This document shows, one piece after another, positions 10,314 to 19,811 of a stretch of 32,492 nt of DNA. This stretch comes from Irineochytrium annulatum. Its lineage: Eukaryota; Chytridiomycota; Chytridiomycetes; Chytridiales; Chytridiaceae. Location of the stretch: assembly GCA_027600665.1 (NCBI GenBank), contig JADGJL010000199.1, positions 1 to 32,492 of the forward strand. Direction: 5' to 3'. The translations under genes were made by a program, and so were the position numbers. The notes beneath the pieces were generated by a model, which saw nothing but the letters and a program-made list of their open reading frames with translations, had not been told where the DNA came from and searched no databases. Every line of letters begins with the position of its first letter. The stretch's first letter is position 1.

Positions 10314-11456
10314 GGTGAGGATAGTCGAAGACCTGGGAGGTGAAAAGGAGTGGATGGAGCGGGTAGTCGGTTGAGTTGGTGAGGACGAGATCAACCAAGA
10401 CCGGGTCGTTTTATACACGGCGTCCACACGTTAGAACGATCGGCCCGCGTGATGGGAGAGGTGACCGTAAGCCCCAAGCAGTGGGACCCCGCTCCCCGGG
10501 CGACCGTGTTCTGCGGTCCGGCATGCGCCCAGCGCCATGACTCCCTGCGGCTGAGGATAGTTCCTTGGGGATCAACGTCCGTTTGTACGCGTTGTGTCTT
10601 TTCCTCAAACCGGAAAGCCTCCCGCCTGCAACTGGCACACCCTCCCAGAACACAGAGGTTAGCTCGGTAGCCTTCCTTGCTTTACTAATCAGCTCCGTGA
10701 TTTTTAAAAAAAATTCTCCTGTTGAGAGTTTCTTCGGTGTCTTGCTGACACAGCTTAGGCAGCGGTTTGCGCATGGCGGCGTTGATATATTTATTAAGCT
10801 TTCTTTCATTGGGTACTAGCGCCCTGTTGTAAACGAAAAAATTATGTGCAAGTCGGGTCCCGTTGGTGACATCGTTCTCACTCGACGATGAATGCGGCGC
10901 AACTCGTTTAGCCAGCAAGATTGTAACTTCTCCCTTGAAGCTCACGTTAAACTTGATACTAACTATGGAGGGTATTTCATCCCTCGGCCGCTCAACGTGT
11001 TCTTTGAAACCTGGGATAGCGCCAAACCAGCCCTTTTTTAAAGGAGGCGCCGCTCAGGGATGTGCTCAAGTAATCCGTCCGCAGGCGCGAGGCCCTGAAA
11101 ACTTCGGGGCCCCCGATCAAAGGAGTATTTCCAGGAAAGCAAAACGAAGGTTGGAGGTGGGGAAGTCAGAAAACTAACGGGGAAAAACACGTTACCCTTT
11201 GGTCTCTTCCAACTGGTGGTTTCCAAATTGTCAGGATCATTTTCCGGCTTCACATCGCAACGAACCAGAGCATGTGGTGAGAAGCAGGTCCAGAGGCTCG
11301 CGAGCCCGTGGAGCGTCAAGCCCGGCGAGTCGCGTTTACAGCATCGCGGACCATCATTGAGGAAGGAGCGGCCAATTAGGGAAACATTTCTCCCACGCGA
11401 CGCGATCAGGATCGCTGCGCTTCCGTCCTTTCTGGTCCTTTCACGGACTAATAATA
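10314..11456. other. Divergent intergenic region
   Basis: Promoter and upstream flank of copy B up to about 11003, then about 450 nt of unique sequence before the plus-strand amidohydrolase gene. No gene seen. Confidence 0.55.
10409..10415 (-). promoter_or_regulatory. TATA box (TATAAAA) of copy B secreted-protein gene
   Basis: TATAAAA on the minus strand, about 96 nt upstream of the start codon, at the same place as in copy A. It argues against the longer reading frame that begins upstream of it. Confidence 0.65.
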
Positions 11457-13041
11457 ATGTGTGGTTTGCTCAGGAGGAAATTAATTGATGTTCACACGGT
11501 ACAGTGCATGCAGCTCATTTCCTTCCATACCACATTTCGTGCTGACAGCGGATTCTGTCTCTAGCACGTATACCTTCCGCGGTATATGGAGACTCTGCGT
11601 TCGGTGCGTTCATCGCTGTCTCCATCTTTTTCACGCGATCATACTTTTTCTCATGCATGCATTCGTACAGCGGACAGTCGTGCCCAGGGTTTTCAAGAAC
11701 GACGCCGGCCAAGAAAGGCTCGTGATCCTGCCGCAGGAGGACCTGGACGCCAGCACGCGGCTCGGCAGGCCCGTCGGGCCCGAGTACTACGACCCAAAAG
11801 TCAAGCTGGCTTTTATGGACCGACATGGGATTGATGTTAGCGTCGTCAGGTACGGCATTTTCTTCTATTTTGAGGGCATGATGAGGGAACGCGCGACGTG
11901 TTAGCTAGGTGGTGTTCCGTCTGTTTGGAAAGTAGTCCAAAAGCTTAGGAAACATTCGGACAGCGTTCGCGACCGCGCCGTCTTTCTACGTAGTTTTAAT
12001 AGTGTGACGCGTGGAATATTCTTCACACCCTAACATACTTCGGCCGTGTATTGACCTTGCAACTCGCTTTTTTCAATAAGTCTGGCAAACCCCTGGCTTG
12101 ACTTCCTTACGCCTCGGGAGGCCGTCTCGCTCGCTAAGGACCTCAACGAGGACCTCGATAAGCTCTGCAAAGACCCGGCCAACAGGGACCGCCTGTACGG
12201 GTTCGGCGTGTTGCCTTCGGGTTCACCAGAGCCCTCGGCGTGGGTTGCAGAGCTCAAGCGCATCTCGGGGCTGTCGAGGCTCAGGGGCGCTATCATCGGG
12301 ACGAAGGGGTCTGATCATCAATTCTGTGTCTAGCTTTCACGATATGCTGATGTGTCCCACCCCAGCCTCGGTAAGGGTCTCGATGACCCCGAGCTGGAGC
12401 CCGTCTTCAAGGAGGCCGCCGACCGTAAGCTGATGCTTTTCGTTCACCCGCACTACGGCATCCCGAGCGAGCTTTACGGTGAGCAACAGAACGGCCACGT
12501 GCTACCGCTGGCCCTCGGTTTCCCGTTCGAGACCACGATCGTAAGTTCTTTATTTCCCAAATATGTTTTCGCGTGCGTAGGCGTGCTATTAACTGTCATA
12601 TCAAACAACAACCCACAGTCCATTTCCCGCCTCATCCTCTCTGGCACCCTCGACCGCGTCCCGCACCTCCGCCTCCTCATCGCCCACTCTGGTGGCACCT
12701 TGCCCTTCCTCGCGGGCCGCCTCGACTCGTGCGTCCAGCACGACCCGCACGTCAAGGATCGCCTCAGGAAGACGCCGACGGCGTACCTCAAGGACCTTTA
12801 TTACGACGCCGTCAGCTATCACGAGCACGCGCTGAACTGCGTCGGCGGGCTCGTGGGAAGCGACAGGGTCATGTTCGGGACGGACAATCCGTTCTTCCCG
12901 CCGCTGGAGGGCGGACCGGATGCGAGGTGGCAGAGCGTGGACTCGAACATAAAGGCGATCAAGGAGGCGTATGGGGGTGTCGAAGGCGCTGTGGAGGGCG
13001 TATTGGCCGGGAACGCGGCTAAGGTGTTGAGTTTGGATTGA
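11457..13041 (+). CDS. Amidohydrolase-2 family (ACMSD / decarboxylase-like) metal-dependent enzyme
   Basis: Six exons, 11457-11498, 11565-11603, 11671-11849, 12081-12308, 12366-12540 and 12619-13041, give 361 residues in phase. The protein has the TIM-barrel metal ligands of the ACMSD and gamma-resorcylate decarboxylase group: HxH at H13/H15 (DVHTHVYLPRY), H190 in FVHPHYG, H244 in LLIAHSGGTLPF, and D310 in MFGTDNPFFPP. SLANPWLDFL and ETTI are also typical of fungal members. Such enzymes usually decarboxylate or hydrolyse aromatic or heterocyclic acids using zinc; the substrate is unknown. The first two exons are only 42 and 39 nt, and the HxH motif is split by intron 1, so the true start is easily missed. 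Intron 3 is 231 nt, long for this window. A GMC oxidoreductase follows on the same strand 510 nt downstream. Confidence 0.9.
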
Positions 13042-13550
13042 GGGGGGCGATTAAGCGTCCAGCGTAAGAATGGCTGCCATCGTTTGGTGCAAACCGTGAT
13101 ATGTCTACCTTTATATCTTACTTCGTTTCAAGCCTACTTTCTTTGAGTCTCTTATATCCTAATGTGCGATGCCTCGTCTCTTGTGTACGCCAATCTGGAA
13201 GTAGCGATACCTTGTAACGGTAGCTTTAAGTCTTAGCTTATGATACATATGATGATGACAGCATTGAATGTTGACTTCACGAAAAGGCCCTCATTTATTG
13301 ATCTTTTTTAAAAAAAGAAATGACAACTTGCCTTTTAAACATGCCAGCTGCACCCAGCCAGTTTGGGTACCTTTTTATTAATATTAATAACGTCTCCTGT
13401 CGACGGCCGCCTATATTCAGTTCAGTGCGACGCGATTGCGGTCCATCCGTGTATGCCACGTATCTCCCTCCATTCTTGCTTGGTCCAGACTCCGACGGCC
13501 AAAAAGACAAAGACAACTTCGAGTTGTCACCAGACCCATCCTTCGACGGC
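13042..13550. other. Intergenic between amidohydrolase and GMC oxidoreductase genes
   Basis: 3' region of the amidohydrolase gene and promoter of the GMC gene. The reading frame of the GMC gene is open back to 13320, but residues before 13551 lack family features, so I treat them as untranslated. Confidence 0.5.
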
Positions 13551-15767
13551 ATGCAGTTGCAGCACATCATCATGCGCCACCGCCTGGGGACCGCGGTCGC
13601 CGTCCTCGTCTCCCTCGGCATCCTCCGTCGCGTGTACTCCCTCCTCGTCAAGCAGTTCAAGTCGCGGTATGTCGCCTCACGGGCCGGTGCCGCGATCTTG
13701 GCCGGGGCCCAGCAGTACGATTATATTATTATCGGGGGCGGCTCGGCAGGCGCCGTCATCGCCAACCGTCTCTCCGAGGATCCCAACACGACTGTGCTGC
13801 TAATCGAGGCTGGAGGTAAGGATGAGCAAGCAGGGGCCTTTCATTGACTTTAATGAAAGGCAACGCGAAGAACAACATCCTTATCAACACGCCTCTCATG
13901 TTCTCGCTGACCCAGCGGACGCCATTGGATTGGTTTGACGTGACCAAGAAGCAGCTCGCGACCCGGAACAGGTCCCACTACTGGCCTCGGGGGCGCCTCT
14001 TGGGAGGATGCAGCAGCGTGAACGCGGTGTTGTACGTCAGGTGCAACCAGCAGGACTACGAACGTTGGGAGACTGTGTACGGCTGCGCGGTAGAATTCTT
14101 CATTTGACATGCACCCGTGTTCTAACTCTCCATCAAAGGGATGGGGCTGGAAGCACGTCCTCCCGTACTTCAAGAAGCTCGAAAAGTTCGAACTCCCGGC
14201 GTCGGAGCGCACGCCAGAAATCCAGGGCGACTCCGGCATCATCCGCATCAACCGCTCCACCTCCGGCAACCCGATCGGCCTCGCGCGCGAGTTTGTCAAG
14301 GCCTTCGACGACGTCGGTATTGCCTCCAAAGACGGCAGACCCACGGGCCCGACGCGCGTTGACAGCGCCGGGAAGGTGATCGGGCATGACTACAACGGGC
14401 ACTCGCAGCTTGGCGCAGGCGTCGCCCACACGAATGTTGCCGACGGCGTCAGGCAGAGCACGGCCAGGGCGTACCTGTACGACATCATCGATCCCAAGAA
14501 GAAGACGTACAGGCCCAACTTGACCGTTATGACACATACCCTTGCGACACGCATCATCGTTGACGAGTCGGCCGTTAAGGGATCCTCCGGCAAGCTCCGC
14601 GCTACGGGTGTCGCGGCGTGGCTTCTCGACACGGAGGGCAAGCGCCTTCACGGCGCTCAGGAGGTCATCTTCCGCGCCAAGAAGGAGGTAGTCTTGTCCG
14701 GCGGCACCGTCCAGTCGCCCAAGCTCCTCAAACTGTCCGGTGTGGGGCCTAAGGCCGAGCTGGAGCGCCTGGGAATTCGCGTCGTGAAGGACCTACCGGG
14801 CGTCGGCGAAAACTTGCAGGATCATTTGATCGTGCCCATCAGCAGGCCGGACATGGGATACCAGATCTACAGGGACACGCTCTGGGGAGCGGCGACGGGG
14901 CTCTACTCGCACTTAACATCGAAAACCGGCCCGTTGACGTCGGGGAGCTGCGAGGCGATGGCGTTTTTCAACGTCGAAAAGAACTCGGAGTTGGCGAAGA
15001 AGGGGATTCCGGATATGCAATTCCATTTGATTTGCGCTGCGTTGGACGGGAAGCAGAGGGATGCGGTGAGTCCGAGATGGGCCCCCTAGTATCTAAAACA
15101 TCTGAAACGTTATACATAGCTGCTTGGCGATACCCTTGAGCCTGTCCCTCTCGACCCCACCCGGCCGGAACTTCACAACCCAACTGACGCCGCAACCCAC
15201 AACATCCTCCTGCCCGCCAAAAAGTTCAAAGGTCCTAACAATCTCCTCACCCTCGCTCCGACGCTCCTCCACCCGAAATCCACCGGCAGCATCACCCTCG
15301 CCTCATCGGACCCTATGGTCCCCCCCATTATCGACCCCCGCTATCTCACCTCCGAAGACGACATCCGCATGCTGACGCTCGGCGCCCGCGCCGCCCGGCA
15401 AGTCATGGACCGCATGATCGCGTCGGGGGCGAAGCTGGGCGACGAGATCACGGACGAATCTACCGTGCGTGAGATCGCGCGCCTCCGCGGCTGCAGCATC
15501 GCGGACGCACGGGGGTCGGACGAGTACCTGAGGGAGCATGTGCGGAAGGCGAGCATAACGGTGTATCACCCGACGTCGACCTGCAGGATGGGGAGGGAGG
15601 GCGATGCGATGGCGGTTGTTGGGAGCGACTTGAGGGTGAAGGGGTTCGAGAACCTGAGGGTTGCGGATGCGAGTGTGATGCCGGAGGTGCCGAGTGGGAA
15701 CACGAACGCGCCGTCGATGATGATCGGGGAGGTTTGCGCGGACTTGATTAAGGGTTTAAAGAAGTGA
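13551..15767 (+). CDS. GMC-family FAD oxidoreductase (choline dehydrogenase / alcohol oxidase-like)
   Basis: Exons 13551-13815, 13860-14074, 14139-15065 and 15120-15767 give 684 residues. A hydrophobic N-terminal segment (about residues 14-33, [20 protein letters not shown]) looks like a signal anchor. The FAD motif is [20 protein letters not shown] with EAG after it. GMC signature 1 is [20 protein letters not shown] and signature 2 is [17 protein letters not shown]. The catalytic pair is H619 in [11 protein letters not shown] and the Asn near 665 in [10 protein letters not shown]. The family oxidises alcohols or sugars with FAD; the substrate cannot be read from sequence. The first intron is only 44 nt. 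ATG 13551 is chosen because it precedes the hydrophobic helix; ATG 13572 is an alternative. It may act with the upstream amidohydrolase, which is inference from adjacency. Confidence 0.93.
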
Positions 15768-16111
15768 AGGATTGATTTGGAGGTTGAGAAGGAGAGAAGG
15801 ATGGGACGATGAGTGATCTCATTTTGCTTCTACTTCTTGTCATGGACAACTTTTTCGCTTACGCAACCCCCTAATCTCTATGGTGATCGTGCCGTGTTGT
15901 GTTGACGTCTGTCCCTTCCTCTCAGTGGGCTGTTTCAATGTAATTGACTGTCGTTCCTTTACTCGCATTATACGATGGCTGACGCGAAGGTCGCGCCATG
16001 GCAGGCATGTAAAACGTCGTTGAACGTGCGTGTCGCGTTCACCTTCAGGATGCCAGCGGCGATCGTCCGTCCACCAATGTGACGCGCTGAAAGTTGCTTC
16101 ATGTCACTGCC
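15768..16111. other. Intergenic between GMC and T1/BTB genes
   Basis: Nothing recognised apart from the expected 3' region of the GMC gene and the start region of the next gene. Confidence 0.5.
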
Positions 16112-16846
16112 ATGTCCGATCGTGTTATCCTTAATGTAGGCGGGGAACGCCACGAGACGTTCAGGAGGTACTAAAACGCGCTATTCATTATTGCCAATCT
16201 GATTCCTCTCGCCAGCACTCTCCGGAGTCAGCCCGAAACCCTTCTCGGCATCATGTTCTCCGAACGGAACGAGGCCATGCTCAAGCCGGACCATCTTGGG
16301 GAATACTTCTTCGACCGGAATCCGAAAGCTTTCACCGCGATCATGGACTATTACCGCTCCGGCGTCCTGGAGCGTCCGTCATGCATTCCGGAGCGGACGT
16401 TTATGAAGGAGTTGCAATTCTGGGAGGTCGAGGTGCCGTTGGACGACGATGACTTAGTCGATCATGACATGATGGCGGTTGCACCCGGCCCGATTCCAAA
16501 TGCTTTGAAGGATATTGAAGTCAACCTTACCGTCAAAACGCTGCTTCATCTGATGGCGCTCATGAGTCACCCTCTCTCGTGGTACGAGTTCTCTGTTGAC
16601 TACAAGGCGGGGTTGAAGGTCTCGACGGACAAGCGCGGCTGCGCCGGTTGGACGGACGCACTGAAGGCTTACGCGCCGTTTATCGTGATATGGGCTTGCA
16701 AACAAGCACCTGCGGTGACCGCGACGCTAAATTTCAGCAGCTACGTTCATCTGGTAGCCAAGCCGATACATCTGCGCATGCCGTTCTTGTACGAAAAGAA
16801 CCCTAAGGCTTATTGTGTCGTAGGGTGGGAGTGCACGTTCATATGA
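16112..16846 (+). CDS. Kv-channel-type T1 (BTB/POZ) domain protein
   Basis: Exons 16112-16167 and 16216-16846 (intron 48 nt) give 228 residues. Residues about 4-100 form a T1 tetramerisation domain: RVILNVGGERHETFRSTL, then EYFFDRNPKAFTAIMDYYRS, then the conserved FMKELQFWEVE. This resembles the cytoplasmic domain of voltage-gated potassium channels more closely than ordinary BTB-Kelch domains. No transmembrane segments follow, so it is not a channel. The remaining C-terminal part (about 120 residues) is not recognised. T1-only proteins of the KCTD kind often act as oligomeric adaptors, for instance for cullin-3; that is a possibility only. Exon 1 encodes just 18 residues but carries the invariant NVGG. 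Confidence 0.88.
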
Positions 16847-17087
16847 TTAGATGCTGGCACTGCGACAATACCTTTAGGTACATTTAGATCTGCCAGTCAT
16901 CGACGAAACTCGTTATCAAAAGTTGTACAACTGGCTTGCAAGCACAAGAAAACAAAAAAAAAAAAAAATTTGATTGAGAGGTATCTGCCGAGCAAACGGG
17001 GTTTGTGAAACGGAAAGAAGCGAACAATAGTACATCTCTTCCAAACAAGGGAATCAGCAAGACACTTTACTACGAATCCGCAAGACA

Positions 17088-17751
17088 TTAGGCCTGACAG
17101 ATGCATCGCTCTCTACCGCACTAAGTTCAACATCAGAAGATTGCTAAACGTAAAATCACGCTAACAGGCTCACCTCATAACAGAATTTAACCATGCACAA
17201 CGGACAATGCACAAGACTGCACCCTCCCTGCCTCTCAACCAGCACCTTACATTTGGGACACCCATCCACCCCTCCTCCTCCGCCAAGTTCCTCACCAACT
17301 CCGTCGACAGCTCGCTCCTCTCCATCTCGTCCTCACACGTCCTCCCCTTATGCCACTTCACCCGACACGTGGGGCACACCCTCGTCTTGCACCGGGGACA
17401 CCGCGTGTACTTCCGCACCTCCTCCAGCCCGTCCGTCTCGATGAACCCGCCGCACGGAGCGCTCGGGCACCGCATGGCGAGCCCACATCGTATCTGCAGC
17501 TCCTGATTCACGCGGTCCTCGAGCTTGGTGAGGAGGTCGGCGTCGATGCCGGGCACCGTGCGGGGCTGTTGTAAGGAGATCTTGCGCGGGCAGCCGGGGG
17601 AGGGGCATCGGAAGGGCGGGCGGTCGCGTGGGGAGATGGTGATGAAGGCTGAGAGGCAGGTGGCGCAGGCGCGATGAGCGCAGGGCCAACTCAGGGAGGG
17701 CGTAAGCTCGTAGCAGATGATGCATTTGGCCGCCATAGTTGGGGCAGTCAT
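17088..17751 (-). CDS. RBR-type RING E3 ubiquitin ligase, RING2 disrupted (frameshift or 50-nt intron)
   Basis: On the minus strand the frame from ATG 17751 encodes a complete RING1 (C10, C13, C24, H26, C29, C32, C49, C54) and an IBR-like region ending CEDEMERSELSTEL. RING2 should start with CPKCKVL. That sequence, and the rest (ERQGGCSLVHCPLC, then FCYE, then a 33-nt last exon 17120-17088 beginning CG), is present but one frame off. The slip lies at about 17255-17265, so an unspliced message would read wrong residues and stop near 17170. A 50-nt GT-AG segment (17295-17246) could be removed instead. That restores frame and gives 186 residues, but deletes the first CxxC of RING2. The catalytic-type Cys of GGC is kept. 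The last intron is 17173-17121. I cannot tell a real intron from a young frameshift or a sequence error. A decayed paralogue lies just upstream at 18.3-19.0 kb. Confidence 0.65.
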
Positions 17752-18327
17752 CGAGGGCGGTAGGTTGTGCGTTCTGTTGAGGGTGGAGGAGGAACGGTTT
17801 TGTCGAGCTTCATTGAAAGCTTTTGATATTGAAAAAAAGTTAATTCTGAGGAAGCAAACCTTAATCATGGAACGCGACATACCCTCTCTCATCGTAGCTG
17901 AAAGCTTACTTCCAAATGGTCGTGCTAAACAGTAGTTGGTGAAGTATTTACACGTACCAGCAGCAGATGCCGAAGCTTAACGCGACGATGACGAACGTAA
18001 AATTGCTCGGTGATGGCAAGCTCGTACTTCCACGCAATCAAATCTCAACATCCTAGTTGATGTAATATCCTCCGACCTTGGTTGTGCGGTTGCGATTACC
18101 AAACCAACGCTGATGCTGACGATGCAAATCACAGAACTGAAGAAAAGCAAGACTCTACGTCAAAAATATTAACGGGGAGGAAGAAAACATGCTGGAACAA
18201 AGAAGGAAAAGGGGCTCTCACACAACCAAAAGGGCTGGTTTGCTATATGCGAGTGGATACGACGATAAATAAATAACAAGGAAATCGAATAGCTAGGACA
18301 ACGCTGAAACCTTTTCAAAGGTTGAGG
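17752..18327. other. AT-rich spacer between two RBR loci
   Basis: Presumed promoter of the RBR gene. No other gene or repeat recognised. Confidence 0.5.
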
Positions 18328-19014
18328 TCAGTGCTTGCCACATATCCGCTCTTCGCAGTGTAATAGATGCAGTAAAGGTAACATCACATAGCATGAATCA
18401 AGAGCCGAGAAGGCCGGCTTCTTACCTAATAACAAACCCTCGTTCGACAAGGAGGGCATGTACACCTGACTACACCCTCCCTGCTTCTCCACCAGCACCA
18501 AGCACTCCGGACTCCTCAGTCACCCATTCTGCGCCGACATCTGCCATAACAGCCTCGCGCCATTCTCCGCCTTGATCCTCTCCTCCTCGCACGTCCTCCT
18601 CGCACGTCCTTCCCCCATGCTCCCTCGCCCCACACCGCCAGGTGCCATCATACTACAGTTGTCGCACTTTCAGGTGCTGTCCGCAGCCCGTTTCCTCAAC
18701 ATCACGGCCTTCCACGCGGCGTTTTCGCGCGGCCCTCGCGGATCATCCGCTCGTGGCCGCCCGCACCTCAAGCCTCGACAACGTGTTGGCATCCAGGCCT
18801 GGCATGGCGCGGAGAGGATCCATCGTTATCATCGTGGTTCAATCCGGGAATGATTATTGGACCGGCCGGATGAGGTTCGAGGAAGTCAGATAGCCGTTCA
18901 CGCATGATGGGCAGAAGCGGTGGATGCAGGGCCGGGGGTGGTGGACTCGTAACAGATGGAGCAGGTGGGAGCGGATGGGGCCGCGGTGGTCGGCATGGCG
19001 GGGGGAGGCGACAT
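18328..19014 (-). pseudogene. Decayed paralogue of the neighbouring RBR-type E3 gene
   Basis: Minus-strand remnants run in the same order as the 17.1-17.75 kb gene. There is a start region with APTCSICYE near 18996-18940. Next is the rest of RING1 (PCIHRFCPSCVNGY), one frame off. A middle piece RRTCEEERIKAENGARL matches the GRTCEDEMERSEL region of the neighbour and is preceded by an in-frame stop. A RING2 trace follows (LVLVEKQGGCSQV, then CPPC and VCY after another slip). Even the splice donor after VCY is kept (TAG/GTAAG against GAG/GTGAG), and a possible last exon with ERICGKH is visible at about 18357-18328, but without a clear acceptor. Several frameshifts and stops make a product of this structure impossible. 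It probably arose by local duplication followed by decay. Confidence 0.75.
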
Positions 19015-19274
19015 GATTTGATGTGTTGGCGATTGTGGAGAAATGATCACGGTATTTATACTGATGTGCATATTTACTCAAGCTTCCCTTGCCAAATCCC
19101 TCAGCTAGACATGTCCGTGCGATCTCCAATCGCACTCCGCCCTTCGCCTGTTCCATAACAGCCCGCAAACATAACTGGAAAGCGAGATTTAAGGAAAGGA
19201 AGAGTTTGCTCATCAACGCAACAGCCTTTCGCAATAACAAGCAATAAGCGATATAGATCGCCATCCGACCCTTC

Positions 19275-19643
19275 TTACTTCTTCTCCCCAAACCATCCCT
19301 TCTTCCTCTCCGGAACCTTGACTTCCTCAATTGAGTTGCCGATATCCTCCCCCGCGGCCGCCACCTTGTGAGCCCCTGCCTCCAAAGCCGCGACCCTCTT
19401 GTTCAGGACCAGCAAGTCCGCAGCGAGGGCCGCATCCTGCATCGTGAGGAGAGCCGACATGCCGGCGAGGAGAACGAGCCCGAATCCGTAGACTTGGATG
19501 GCGCGTTGTTGGCCGTTCGGCCGGATCGGGGTGGACCCCGTCGACGAAGATTGCGGTGCAGGTGCCTCTGCGGTCGAGTACGGTCGGCGGATGGCCGCCG
19601 GGAGGCGACGATGAGCTCGCAAAGCGATGTGGCGAACGAGCAT
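19275..19643 (-). CDS. Small single-span mitochondrial-type membrane protein, unknown function
   Basis: An intronless 122-residue frame. The N-terminus is rich in Arg and Ala without acids (MLVRHIALRAHRRLPAAIRR), and PYST follows, which fits a mitochondrial presequence with cleavage near residue 22-25. One hydrophobic segment (about 53-68, YGFGLVLLAGMSALL) is followed by an Ala/Leu-rich likely coiled coil (LLVLNKRVAALEAG) and a basic tail ending WFGEKK. I do not recognise a family; small inner-membrane assembly proteins look like this. It lies downstream of the serine dehydratase gene on the same strand, 168 nt after its stop. Confidence 0.7.
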   Translation of the reverse strand: MLVRHIALRAHRRLPAAIRRPYSTAEAPAPQSSSTGSTPIRPNGQQRAIQVYGFGLVLLAGMSALLTMQDAALAADLLVLNKRVAALEAGAHKVAAAGEDIGNSIEEVKVPERKKGWFGEKK

Positions 19644-19811
19644 CTCGGACGAAATCTAATGCCCAGAAGTCCGATGGATAATGTTCAATACTGTCTTATC
19701 ACTAAATATGATCGAGATCGGTAATCCTTAACATGCAATCTCTTTAATGATGAGGTGAATTCTTCATATAGGTAGTATTAGCTGGCGTCTAGAAAATAAT
19801 ATTATCGGTGA

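Larger units (their letters stand above)
8588..11003. repeat. Tandem direct duplication, unit B (about 2.4 kb)
   Basis: Second copy of the unit that starts at about 6209. It ends where similarity to the unit A end is lost after CTCAACGTGTTCTTTGAA near 11001-11007. It contains a complete minus-strand gene copy with TATA box and 3' region. Confidence 0.9.

Noticed and set aside
10314..10427. Longer N-terminus for copy B beginning at 10427 (MDAVYKTTRS)
   Set aside because: It would start upstream of or inside the TATA box at 10409-10415 and put the signal peptide 38 residues inside the protein; copy A does not have it in frame.
13320..13550. N-terminal extension of the GMC protein
   Set aside because: Open frame but without targeting or domain features; the start at 13551 just before the hydrophobic anchor fits better.
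17752..17892. N-terminal extension of the RBR protein from 17892
   Set aside because: The decayed paralogue matches only from about the MTAPT region, which favours the start at 17751.
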